Of a DNA stretch of 64,000 bases, positions 26,890-38,564 are shown one piece after another. The notes beneath the pieces were generated by a model that saw nothing but the letters and a program-made list of their open reading frames with translations, ran no database searches and was not told the DNA's origin. Source of the DNA: Aspidapion aeneum (taxonomy: Eukaryota > Arthropoda > Insecta > Coleoptera > Brentidae); assembly GCA_963576565.1 (NCBI GenBank), contig CAUYVT010000055.1, positions 1,253,001 to 1,317,000 on the forward strand. Reading direction: 5' to 3'. The first letter of the stretch is position 1. The number at the start of each line of letters is the position of its first letter. The translations under genes and the position numbers were made by a program.

Positions 26890-29128
26890 TTTGGTCTCCA
26901 ACAAACAATTTTTAAACCGACTAGACAAAATAGTTGCATTGATAATATTATTACCGACTTACCAATTAATTGCTTTAAGGCTGATGTTTTGCACATGACT
27001 TTATCAGATCATAGTGCTCAGTATATTTTATTTGATGGTAGCCTTCAAAAGACTGAAAATAATACTTGTTTCAGAAAGATAACCACATTTGGTTTAAACA
27101 ATTTAAGGGAAAATATCTTAAGTAAAGATTGGACTTCTTTTACAAATGAGGATTGTGATGTTGATGACCTCGGAGAGAATCTTACAACTTTTTTTGCTAA
27201 AAATATTCAAACTATTTTCCCTCTTACACCCGTAAAAGATTCTTTATCCAGCCCGCTTATAAATTGGTTCACACAAGATTTAAAAAATATGAGAAAACAA
27301 TTAAGCGTAGTAAAATCTTTTAGTACAATTTCAAACTCTCCCCGGTATAAAGAATTTTACAAGTTAAGTTTAAACCAATATAAAAAGGAAATCGATAAAG
27401 CCAAGAAACAAGCATATAATTCACTGATTTTGAACACAAAAAACAAAGCAAAGATAGCGTGGAAAATAATAAATACAGAGAGAAACAAAAGTAGGGGCTC
27501 ATTAAATGGGAGCATTTTATCTCCAGATGAAATGAATAATTTTTTTGTTGAGGTGGCTGATGGGGTGATAAAGAAGCTACCTACAGTAAAAGAAAATGAT
27601 CTTATGTGCGTCCCCATCAAAACTTCAAGCTCTTTCTTTCTTGGTCCTGTAAGTGAGCAGGAAGTATATACTGCTTTTGTTTCCCTAAACAACTCAGCAT
27701 CTGTCGATATCTTTGACATCAATTACAAATTATTGGCAAACACCATAGATCTGTTTTTGACCCCTTTTACAGCCCTTGTTAATAAATCTTTTTTGACAGG
27801 AGTTTTTCCGTCATCTTTTAAAATTAGTAGAGTTATACCTATTTTAAAAAAAGGAGATCCTAATATCGGGGATAATTACAGACCAATAAGTATAGTACCT
27901 TTGTTTGGGAAGATTATTGAAAAAATATTAAAAGATCGTCTTGTTCAATATTTTGAAAAAAATAAACTGTTGAGTCAGGATCAGTTTGGTTTTAGAGGTG
28001 GACTTTCCACAACTAAAGCTTTAATTAAAGTTTTGGAAGATGTGGTCGAGGGGTTTGATGCTGGTTCGCACAGTGTATTGACTCTGTGCGATCTGTCGAA
28101 GGCCTTCGATTGCGTCAATCATGATATTCTTCTTAAGAAATTAGAGGCATACGGCATAAGAGGTCTGCCCTTGAAACTTTTAGAAAGTTACCTCAAGGAC
28201 AGGTCTCAGTCGGTATATTTTGACAATCAACTTTCTGAAAAAAGAAACTTAAGGCACGGAGTTCCTCAAGGGTCAATATTGGGCCCTTTTCTGTTTGTCA
28301 CCTATGTTAATGATTTAAGCTATCACATGATTAAGATTAAAAGTGCCAGATTTGCCGACGACACTACATTTACAACTTACAGCCCCAATTTTGACGCTTT
28401 ACTTGATAGCTCAAAATCCGCTTTAAATCAAGCAGAAAAATGGTTTAATGCTAATAATTTGTTATTAAACAAGGACAAAACGCAAATTCTAAAAATACCT
28501 AAAAATTCAAAATTAGCTCAGAACCACTCTGTAACACTTTTGGGAATCACTATAGATGACAAGCTTTCGTGGGTGCAACACACCGACAATCTAAGTCGTT
28601 CTCTGTCAAGTGTAACATTTTTGATTAGAAGGCTTCGTTTTTTTGTTAGCTTTGATGTTTTGAAAACTTGTTATTTCGCACTGTTTCATTCAAGAATTTC
28701 ATATTCAATTCCCCTATGGGGTCATAGTACTGCAGCATTGCCGGTTTTTAAATTGCAGAAAAAGGTTGTTAGAATTATATGTGGTGCACACTATCGCGCC
28801 CATTGTAGACCTTTGTTCCAAGAATACAAAATAATGCCCTTGCCTTGCTTGTACATATATTTTACCCTCATAGAAATTCATCACAAAAAAGTTAATTTAC
28901 CATCTACCAATAAAAATCACTTACATAATCTAAGATCTGATTTAATTACCCTGCCATTCCACAAGTTAACAAGTAAGTAAAAATTCATTAAATTATAATT
29001 TATATAACAAACTACCTGAATCTATAAAAAGTAATTCGAACAAAAAATTTAAAACAGCAATAAAAAACTTTTTACTTGCTCATTGTTTTTATACTGTCCA
29101 AGAATACTTGGATCATGTTTTTGTTTAG
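26890..29128 (+). pseudogene. LINE ORF2 fragment: endonuclease C-terminus plus reverse transcriptase, one frameshift
   Basis: ORF2 of such LINEs nicks target DNA and reverse-transcribes the element RNA. The frame opens by chance from the satellite; element-derived residues start near FGLQQT at 26890. The endonuclease remnant shows KPTR, CIDNI and the conserved SDH at 27004-27012. The RT core follows: PILKKGDP and NYRPIS near 27838-27890, QFGFRGG, LCDLSKAFD at 28084-28110, GVPQGSILGP from 28258 and the catalytic FADD at 28351-28362. The main frame stops at 28978-28980, but the neighbouring frame continues with NLYNKLPESIK and FLLAHCFYTVQEYL to a stop at 29126-29128, the usual tail of this family. 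One indel near 28970-28980 therefore breaks the C-terminus. All RT catalytic motifs are intact, so the copy is not very old, but it cannot move itself because the endonuclease is missing. Confidence 0.88.
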
Positions 29129-29430
29129 AGTGAAAAGACCTGCAAACAACGCACTTTCGCTATTCTTTTTTTTATACGCCTATTTATGTATGTTCAATGT
29201 TTGTGATTTTTTTTTTGTAAGGATTTTATTTTGTTTTTATTTTTTTTTTATTTGCTTATACAAAATATTATTAGTGTTACAATATTATGTATTTACGCTT
29301 ACTATTTTACTATGGTTAGTTTTATGCTTTTTTGTTGCATTGTATTTTTTTTTTCAACTTTCTGACTTGCTATAATTGTATATTGTACAAAAAATAGTCA
29401 AATAAACTCTACTCTACTCTACTCTACTCT
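29129..29430 (+). other. LINE 3' UTR with AATAAA signal and (ACTCT)n tail
   Basis: A T-rich stretch follows the restored ORF2 stop, with AATAAA at 29401-29406, then about five tandem ACTCT-type repeats at 29407-29430 that run straight into the satellite. Short tandem 3' tails are typical of several LINE clades. The tail shares TCT with the GTCT satellite, so the exact last element base is uncertain by a few nucleotides. Confidence 0.8.
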
Positions 29431-31533
29431 GTATGTCTGTCTGTATGTCTGTCTGTATGTCTGTCTGTATGTCTGTCTGTATGTCTGTCTGTATGTCTGT
29501 CTGTCTGTATGTCTGTCTGTATGTCTGTCTGTATGTCTGTCTGTATGTCTGTCTGTATGTCTGTCTGTATGTCTGTCTGTATGTCTGTCTGTATGTCTGT
29601 CTGTATGTCTGTCTGTATGTCTGTCTGTATGTCTGTCTGTATGTCTGTCTGTATGTCTGTCTGTCTGTATGTCTGTCTGTATGTCTGTCTGTATGTCTGT
29701 CTGTATGTCTGTCTGTATGTCTGTCTGTATGTCTGTCTGTATGTCTGTCTGTATGTCTGTCTGTATGTCTGTCTGTATGTCTGTCTGTATGTCTGTCTGT
29801 ATGTCTGTCTGTATGTCTGTCTGTATGTCTGTCTGTATGTCTGTCTGTATGTCTGTCTGTATGTCTGTCTGTATGTCTGTCTGTATGTCTGTCTGTATGT
29901 CTGTCTGTATGTCTGTCTGTATGTCTGTCTGTATGTCTGTCTGTATGTCTGTCTGTATGTCTGTCTGTATGTCTGTCTGTATGTCTGTCTGTATGTCTGT
30001 CTGTATGTCTGTCTGTATGTCTGTCTGTATGTCTGTCTGTATGTCTGTCTGTATGTCTGTCTGTATGTCTGTCTGTATGTCTGTCTGTATGTCTGTCTGT
30101 ATGTCTGTCTGTATGTCTGTCTGTATGTCTGTCTGTATGTCTGTCTGTATGTCTGTCTGTATGTCTGTCTGTATGTCTGTCTGTATGTCTGTCTGTATGT
30201 CTGTCTGTATGTCTGTCTGTATGTCTGTCTGTATGTCTGTCTGTATGTCTGTCTGTATGTCTGTCTGTATGTCTGTCTGTATGTCTGTCTGTATGTCTGT
30301 CTGTATGTCTGTCTGTATGTCTGTCTGTATGTCTGTCTGTATGTCTGTCTGTATGTCTGTCTGTATGTCTGTCTGTATGTCTGTCTGTATGTCTGTCTGT
30401 ATGTCTGTCTGTATGTCTGTCTGTATGTCTGTCTGTATGTCTGTCTGTATGTCTGTCTGTATGTCTGTCTGTATGTCTCTCTGTATGTCTGTCTGTATGT
30501 CTCTCTGTATGTCTGTATGTCTGTCTGTATGTCTGTCTGTATGTCTGTCTGTATGTCTGTCTGTATGTCTGTCTGTATGTCTGTCTGTATGTCTGTCTGT
30601 ATGTCTGTCTGTATGTCTGTCTGTATGTCTGTCTGTATGTCTGTCTGTATGTCTGTCTGTATGTCTGTCTGTATGTCTGTCTGTATGTCTGTCTGTATGT
30701 CTGTCTGTATGTCTGTCTGTATGTCTGTCTGTATGTCTGTCTGTATGTCTGTCTGTATGTCTGTCTGTATGTCTGTCTGTATGTCTGTCTGTATGTCTGT
30801 CTGTATGTCTGTCTGTATGTCTGTCTGTATGTCTGTCTGTATGTCTGTCTGTATGTCTGTCTGTATGTCAGTCTGTATGTCTGTCTGTATGTCTGTCTGT
30901 ATGTCTGTCTATATGTCTGTCTGTATGTCTGTCTGTATGTCTGTCTGTATGTCTGTCTGTATGTCTGTCTGTATGTCTGTCTGTATGTCTGTATGTCTGT
31001 CTGTATGTCTGTCTGTATGTCTGTCTGTATGTCTGTCTGTATGTCTGTCTGTATGTCTGTCTGTATGTCTGTCTGTATGTCTGTCTGTATGTCTGTCTGT
31101 ATGTCTGTCTGTATATCTGTCTGTATGTCTGTCTGTATGTCTGTCTGTATGTCTGTCTGTATGTCTGTCTGTATGTCTGTCTGTATGTCTGTCTGTATGT
31201 CTGTCTGTATGTCTGTCTGTATGTCTGTCTGTATGTCTGTCTGTATGTCTGTCTGTATGTCTGTCTGTATGTCTGTCTGTATGTCTGTCTGTATGTCTGT
31301 CTGTATGTCTGTCTGTATGTCTGTCTGTATGTCTGTCTGTATGTCTGTCTGTATGTCTGTCTGTATGTCTGTCTGTATGTCTGTCTGTATGTCTGTCTGT
31401 ATGTCTGTCTGTATGTCTGTCTGTATGTCTGTCTGTATGTCTGTCTGTATGTCTGTCTGTATGTCTGTCTGTATGTCTGTCTGTATGTCTGTCTGTATGT
31501 CTGTCTGTATGTCTGTCTGTATGTCTGTCTGTA

Positions 31534-31564
<31 letters not shown>

Positions 31565-32041
31565 ATGTCTGTCTGTATGTCTGTCTGTATGTCTGTCTGT
31601 ATGTCTGTCTGTATGTCTGTCTGTCTGCATGTCTGTCTGTATGTCTGTCTGTATGTCTGTCTGTATGTCTGTCTGTATGTCTGTCTGTATGTCTGTCTGT
31701 ATGTCTTTCTGTATGTCTTTCTGTATGTCTGTCTGTATGTCTGTCTGTATGTCTGTCTGTATGTCTGTCTGTATGTCTGTCTGTATGTCTGTCTGTATGT
31801 CTGTCTGTATGTCTGTCTGTATGTCTGTCTGTATGTCTGTCTGTATGTCTGTCTGTATGTCTGTCTGTATGTCTGTCTGTATGTCTGTCTGTATGTCTGT
31901 CTGTATGTCTGTCTGTATGTCTGTATGTCTGTCTGTATGTCTGTCTGTATGTCTGTCTGTATGTCTGTCTGTATGTCTGTCTGTATGTCTGTCTGTATGT
32001 CTGTCTGTATGTCTGTCTGTATGTCTGTCTGTCTGTCTGTA

Positions 32042-32080
<39 letters not shown>

Positions 32081-34333
32081 ATGTCTGTCTGTATGTCTGT
32101 CTGTATGTCTGTCTGTATGTCTGTCTGTATGTCTGTCTGTATGTCTGTCTGTATGTCTGTCTGTATGTCTGTCTGTATGTCTGTCTGTATGTCTGTCTGT
32201 ATGTCTGTCTGTATGTCTGTCTGTATGTCTGTCTGTATGTCTGTCTGTATGTCTGTCTGTATGTCTGTCTGTATGTCTGTCTGTATGTCTGTCTGTATGT
32301 CTGTCTGTATGTCTGTCTGTATGTCTGTCTGTATGTCTGTCTGTATGTCTGTCTGTATGTCTGTCTGTATGTCTGTCTGTATGTCTGTCTGTATGTCTGT
32401 CTGTATGTCTGTCTGTATGTCTGTCTGTATGTCTGTCTGTATGTCTGTCTGTATGTCTGTCTGTATGTCTGTCTGTATGTCTGTCTGTATGTCTGTCTGT
32501 ATGTCTGTCTGTATGTCTGTCTGTATGTCTGTCTGTATGTCTGTCTGTATGTCTGTCTGTATGTCTGTCTGTATGTCTGTCTGTATGTCTGTCTGTATGT
32601 CTGTCTGTATGTCTGTCTGTATGTCTGTCTGTATGTCTGTCTGTATGTCTGTCTGTATGTCTGTCTGTATGTCTGTCTGTATGTCTGTCTGTATGTCTGT
32701 CTGTATGTCTGTCTGTATGTCTGTCTGTATGTCTGTCTGTATGTCTGTCTGTATGTCTGTCTGTATGTCTGTCTGTATGTCTGTCTGTATGTCTGTCTGT
32801 ATGTCTGTCTGTATGTCTGTCTGTATGTCTGTCTGTATGTCTGTCTGTATGTCTGTCTGTATGTCTGTCTGTATGTCTGTCTGTATGTCTGTCTGTCTGT
32901 ATGTCTGTCTGTATGTCTGTCTGTATGTCTGTCTGTATGTCTGTCTGTATGTCTGTCTGTATGTCTGTCTGTATGTCTGTCTGTATGTCTGTCTGTATGT
33001 CTGTCTGTATGTCTGTCTGCATGTCTGTCTGTATGTCTGTCTGTATGTCTGTCTGTATGTCTGTCTGTATGTCTGTCTGTATGTCTGTCTGTATGTCTGT
33101 CTGTATGTCTGTCTGTATGTCTGTCTGTATGTCTGTATGTCTGTCTGTATGTCTGTCTGTCTGTCTGTATGTATGTCTATCTGTCTGTATGTCTGTCTGT
33201 ACGTCTGTCTGTATGTCTGTCTGTATGTCTGTCTGTATGTCTGTCTGTATGTCTGTCTGTATGTCTGTCTGTATGTCTGTCTGTATGTCTGCCTGTATGT
33301 CTGCCTGTATGTCTGTCTGTATGTCTGTCTGTATGTCTGTCTGTATGTCTGTCTGTATGTCTGTCTGTATGTCTGTCTGTATGTCTGTCTGTATGTCTGT
33401 CTGTATGTCTGTCTGTATGTCTGTCTGTATGTCTGTCTGTATGTCTGTCTGTATGTCTGTCTGTATGTCTGTCTGTATGTCTGTCTGTATGTCTGTCTGT
33501 ATGTCTGTCTGTATGTCTGTCTGTCTGTATGTCTGTCTGTATGTCTGTCTGTATGTCTGTCTGTATGTCTGTCTGTATGTCTGTCTGTATGTCTGTCTGT
33601 ATGTCTGTCTGTATGTCTGTCTGTATGTCTGTCTGTATGTCTGTCTGTATGTCTGTCTGTATGTCTGTCTGTATGTCTGTCTGTATGTCTGTCTGTATGT
33701 CTGTCTGTATGTCTGTCTGTATGTCTGTCTGTATGTCTGTCTGTATGTCTGTCTGTATGTCTGTCTGTATGTCTGTCTGTATGTCTGTCTGTATGTCTGT
33801 CTGTATGTCTGTCTGTATGTCTGTATGTCTGTCTGTATGTCTGTCTGTATGTCTGTCTGTATGTCTGTCTGTATGTCTGTCTGTATGTCTGTCTGTATGT
33901 CTGTCTGTATGTCTGTCTGTATGTCTGTCTGTATGTCTGTCTGTATGTCTGTCTGTATGTCTGTCTGTATGTCTGTCTGTATGTCTGTCTGTATGTCTGT
34001 CTGTATGTCTGTCTGTATGTCTGTCTGTATGTCTGTCTGTATGTCTGTCTGTATGTCTGTCTGTATGTCTGTCTGTATGTCTGTCTGTATGTCTGTCTGT
34101 ATGTCTGTCTGTATATCTGTCTGTATGTCTGTCTGTATGTCTGTCTGTCTGTATGTCTGTCTGTATGTCTGTCTGTATGTCTGTCTGTATGTCTGTCTGT
34201 ATGTCTGTCTGTATGTCTGTCTGTATGTCTGTCTGTATGTCTGTCTGTATGTCTGTCTGTATGTCTGTCTGTATGTCTGTCTGTATGTCTGTCTGTATGT
34301 CTGTCTGTATGTCTGTCTGTATGTCTGTCTGTA

Positions 34334-34380
<47 letters not shown>

Positions 34381-37300
34381 ATGTCTGTCTGTATGTCTGT
34401 CTGTATGTCTGTCTGTATGTCTGTCTGTATGTCTGTCTGTATGTCTGTCTGTATGTCTGTCTGTCTGTATGTCTGTCTGTATGTCTGTCTGTATGTCTGT
34501 CTGTATGTCTGTCTGTATGTCTGTCTGTATGTCTTTCTGTATGTCTGTCTGTATGTCTGTCTGTATGTCTGTCTGTATGTCTGTCTGTATGTCTGTCTGT
34601 ATGTCTGTCTGTATGTCTGTCTGTATGTCTGTCTGTATGTCTGTCTGTATGTCTGTCTGTATGTCTGTCTGTATGTCTGTCTGTATGTCTGTCTGTATGT
34701 CTGTCTGTATGTCTGTCTGTATGTCTGTCTGTATGTCTGTCTGTATGTCTGTCTGTATGTCTGTCTGTATGTCTGTCTGTATGTCTGTCTGTATGTCTGT
34801 CTGTATGTCTGTCTGTATGTCTGTATGTCTGTCTGTATGTCTGTCTGTATGTCTGTCTGTATGTCTGTCTGTCTGTCTGTATGTCTGTCTGTCTGTCTGT
34901 CTGTCTGTATGTCTGTCTGTATGTCTGTCTGTATGTCTGTCTGTATGTCTGTCTGTATGTCTGTCTGTATGTCTGTCTGTATGTCTGTCTGTATGTCTGT
35001 CTGTATGTCTGTCTGTATGTCTGTCTGTATGTCTGTCTGTATGTCTGTCTGTATGTCTGTCTGTATGTCTGTCTGTCTGTATGTCTGTCTGTATGTCTGT
35101 CTGTATGTCTGTCTGTATGTCTGTCTGTATGTCTGTCTGTATGTCTGTCTGTATGTCTGTCTGTATGTCTGTCTGTATGTCTGTCTGTATGTCTGTCTGT
35201 ATGTCTGTCTGTATGTCTGTCTGTATGTCTGTCTGTATGTCTGTCTGTATGTCTGTCTGTATGTCTGTCTGTATGTCTGTCTGTATGTCTGTCTGTATGT
35301 CTGTCTGTATGTCTGTCTGTATGTCTGTCTGTATGTCTGTCTGTATGTCTGTCTGTATGTCTGTCTGTATGTCTGTCTGTTGTCTGTCTGTATGTCTGTC
35401 TGTATGTCTGTCTGTATGTCTGTCTGTATGTCTGTCTGTATGTCTGTATGTCTGTATGTCTGTATGTCTGTCTGTCTGTCTATATGTATGTCTGTCTGTC
35501 TGTATGTCTGTCTGTATGTCTGTCTGTATGTCTGTCTGTATGTCTGTCTGTATGTCTGTCTGTATGTCTGTCTGTATGTCTGTCTGTATGTCTGTCTGTA
35601 TGTCTGTCTGTATGTCTGTCTGTATGTCTGTCTGTATGTCTGTCTGTATGTCTGTCTGTATGTCTGTCTGTATGTCTGTCTGTATGTCTGTCTGTATGTC
35701 TGTCTGTATGTCTGTCTGTATGTCTGTCTGTATGTCTGTCTGTATGTCTGTCTGTATGTCTGTCTGTATGTCTGTCTGTATGTCTGTCTGTATGTCTGTC
35801 TGTATGTCTGTCTGTATGTCTGTCTGTATGTCTGTCTGTATGTCTGTCTGTATGTCTGTCTGTATGTCTGTCTGTATGTCTGTCTGTATGTCTGTCTGTA
35901 TGTCTGTCTGTATGTCTGTCTGTATGTCTGTCTGTATGTCTGTCTGTATGTCTGTCTGTATGTCTGTCTGTATGTCTGTCTGTATGTCTGTCTGTATGTC
36001 TGTCTGTATGTCTGTCTGTATGTCTGTCTGTATGTCTGTCTGTATGTCTGTCTGTATGTCTGTCCGTATGTCTGTCTGTATGTCTGTCTGTATGTCTGTC
36101 TGTATGTCTGTCTGTATGTCTGTCTGTATGTCTGTCTGTATGTCTGTCTGTATGTCTGTCTGTATGTCTGTCTGTATGTCTGTCTGTATGTCTGTCTGTA
36201 TGTCTGTCTGTATGTCTGTCTGTATGTCTGTCTGTATGTCTGTCTGTATGTCTGTCTGTATGTCTGTCTGTATGTCTGTCTGTATGTCTGTCTGTATGTC
36301 TGTCTGTATGTCTGTCTGTATGTCTGTCTGTATATCTGTCTGTATGTCTGTCTGTATGTCTGTCTGTATGTCTGTCTGTATGTCTGTCTGTATGTCTGTC
36401 TGTATGTCTGTCTGTATGTCTGTATGTCTGTCTGTCTGTATGTCTGTCTGTATGTCTGTCTGTATGTCTGTCTGTATGTCTGTCTGTATGTCTGTCTGTA
36501 TGTCTGTCTGTATGTCTGTCTGTATGTCTGTCTGTATGTCTGTCTGTATGTCTGTCTGTATGTCTGTCTGTATGTCTGTCTGTATGTCTGTCTGTATGTC
36601 TGTCTGTATGTCTGTCTGTATGTCTGTCTGTATGTCTGTCTGTATGTCTGTCTGTATGTCTGTCTGTATGTCTGTCTGTATGTCTGTCTGTATGTCTGTC
36701 TGTATGTCTGTCTGTATGTCTGTCTGTATGTCTGTCTGTATGTCTGTCTGTATGTCTGTCTGTATGTCTGTCTGTATGTCTGTCTGTATGTCTGTCTGTA
36801 TGTCTGTCTGTATGTCTGTCTGTATGTCTGTCTGTATGTCTGTCTGTATGTCTGTCTGTATGTCTGTCTGTATGTCTGTCTGTATGTCTGTCTGTATGTC
36901 TGTCTGTATGTCTGTCTGTATGTCTGTCTGTATGTCTGTCTGTATGTCTGTCTGTATGTCTGTCTGTATGTCTGTCTGTATGTCTGTCTGTCTGTCTGTA
37001 TGTCTGTCTGTATGTCTGTCTGTATGTCTGTCTGTATGTCTGTCTGTATGTCTGTCTGTATGTCTGTCTGTATGTCTGTCTGTATGTCTGTCTGTATGTC
37101 TGTCTGTATGTCTGTCTGTATGTCTGTCTGTATGTCTGTCTGTATGTCTGTCTGTATGTCTGTCTGTATGTCTGTCTGTATGTCTGTCTGTATGTCTGTC
37201 TGTATGTCTGTCTGTATGTCTGTCTGTATGTCTGTCTGTATGTCTGTCTGTATGTCTGTCTGTATGTCTGTCTGTATGTCTGTCTGTATGTCTGTCTGTA

Positions 37301-37631
37301 TGTCTGTCTGTATGTCTGTCTGTATGTCTGTCTGTATGTCTGTCTGTATGTCTGTCTGTATGTCTGTCTGTATGTCTGTCTGTATGTCTGTCTGTATGTC
37401 TGTCTGTATGTCTGTCTGTATGTCTGTCTGTATGTCTGTCTGTATGTCTGTCTGTATGTCTGTCTGTATGTCTGTCTGTATGTCTGTCTGTATGTCTGTC
37501 TGTATGTCTGTCTGTATGTCTGTCTGTATGTCTGTCTGTATGTCTGTCTGTATGTCTGTCTGTCTGTATGTCTGTCTGTATGTCTGTCTGTATGTCTGTC
37601 TGTATGTCTGTCTGTATGTCTGTCTGTCTGT
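29431..37631 (+). repeat. 12-bp satellite array 2
   Basis: The same GTCTGTCTGTAT satellite resumes after the LINE and runs about 8.2 kb to the junction with unique sequence at 37632. It carries more marker variants than array 1: TCTTTCTG at 31706, 31716 and 34533; (GTCT)n expansions at about 32030-32080, 34340-34380 and 34870-34905; a GTATGTATG / TACGTCTG / TGCCTG cluster at about 33170-33305; and an isolated TGTTGTCTG at 35381. Repeated spacing of these markers indicates higher-order blocks. No coding meaning is attached to the open frames. Confidence 0.97.
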
Positions 37632-38564
37632 TTACGGACGCCACTGAAGAGCTACTTGCTTTTCCTAATCTCATCGACCAATACATCGTTCAACAGGGGT
37701 CTTTTCTTAAAAAGATAGCGGCTTAGGAACTCCAAAAAAGTGAAAGGGCAAAAATTTCGATTTAGTATTGTGGCGGCAAAAATCTACATAGTTTTTGAAA
37801 AATCGTCAAATCTCATAATTTAAAAAATTCAATTGGAGAGTTATAGTTTTTGCAAAGTCACCTGAAATGCTCCTAATACGGAAATATTCGTGGATAAGCA
37901 GGTATAAAAAGGTTTTGTTTCTCTTGTATTTTTTCCGTGGGCAGCTCGAAAGCTGTACACTCACGGGGTCCAAGACCTAATGGACACCTATTAACTCTTT
38001 CGCTAGAGAGACAGATATAAATCTCATCTTACGATATTGGTAAGAGAAATAAAAGATAATGCATGCGATACCTTATTCTTTAAACACATGTAGCGACATC
38101 TACCAAATACAAAAGAAACTTTGCCAACGAAAAAATACAAGAGAAACAAAACCTTTTTGTATATGCTTTAACCACGAAAATTTTTTGTTTCTTTTTAAAT
38201 ATAGTTATCCAAAAATTACCTTGGAAGCTTGAAATTAGACACTGATTTAAAAATAAACCATGTACCATTTAACAAATTTTTACCTTATATTAAATTAAAG
38301 TACGTTATAAATTAGTCAAGACTATGTTTAATTTATTTATTAACTTATTATTTGCCTTTGTCAGCTCCTTATCACTGTACTTGAATAATAATTTATCGAA
38401 TAATTTAATTTAATTTTAAGATAATATAATAAAAGTGCCTTTTTATTGCTAAAATATGTAGCTCTCTCTCCGGTCAAGCAAAAAACTTATTGCTTTAAAA
38501 AATATTAAGGTCACTTTTATCCGTTGCATTTGTCATGTAAAATACTACCTAATATTAGTTTTTG
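37632..38564 (+). repeat. Segment A, copy 1: non-coding flank trapped between two satellite arrays
   Basis: This AT-rich 933-bp block begins TTACGGACGCCACTG and ends ATTAGTTTTT. It reads as identical to 41729-42660 and is close to 49163-49410 plus 50050-50750. It contains the GC-rich stem-loop at 37935-37966. A 62-codon minus-strand frame (38080-38268) recurs in the other copies but carries an internal deletion in one and decays in U3, so it is not called a gene. No promoter or RNA gene was recognised. Confidence 0.9.
37935..37966 (+). other. Stem-loop, copy 1
   Basis: CCGTGGG pairs with CTCACGG (one G-T wobble) as the outer stem. CAGCT pairs with AGCTG as the inner stem around a CGAA loop, with a 4-base bulge on the 3' side. 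The same structure occurs in four other copies in the window. Confidence 0.6.

Larger units (their letters stand above)
26889..29430 (+). mobile_element. 5'-truncated non-LTR retrotransposon (LINE, Jockey/CR1-type) inserted in the satellite
   Basis: Unique sequence starts abruptly after the satellite at about 26889 and ends in five ACTCT-type repeats at 29407-29430, where the satellite resumes. It holds the C-terminal end of an APE-type endonuclease, a complete reverse transcriptase core, a 3' UTR and an AATAAA signal at 29401-29406. The missing 5' part (ORF1 and most of the endonuclease), the polyadenylation signal and the short tandem 3' tail are the signature of target-primed reverse transcription with 5' truncation. 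A target-site duplication cannot be read because both flanks are the same 12-mer. Placement in the Jockey/CR1 group rests on RT motif style and should be taken as approximate. Confidence 0.9.

Noticed and set aside
29076..29375. 99-codon hydrophobic plus-strand frame after the LINE ORF
   Set aside because: It starts at a TTG, overlaps the true LINE C-terminus in another frame and then runs through the T-rich 3' UTR, which explains the hydrophobicity.
37632..37726. Short peptide [20 protein letters not shown] on the plus strand after the satellite, also at 41729
   Set aside because: Only about 30 codons, preceded by satellite in two copies and by unrelated sequence at 49163. No start codon and no family match were recognised.
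37970..38060. Possible hammerhead ribozyme in the repeat units (CTAATGG, stem, GAAA-like text)
   Set aside because: The required CTGATGA and GAAA core elements are not present in the right order.
38080..38268. 62-codon minus-strand frame repeated at 42177-42365 and 50254-50436
   Set aside because: It recurs only because the DNA is duplicated. The U2 copy has lost residues, U3 has no equivalent frame, and there is no recognisable motif.
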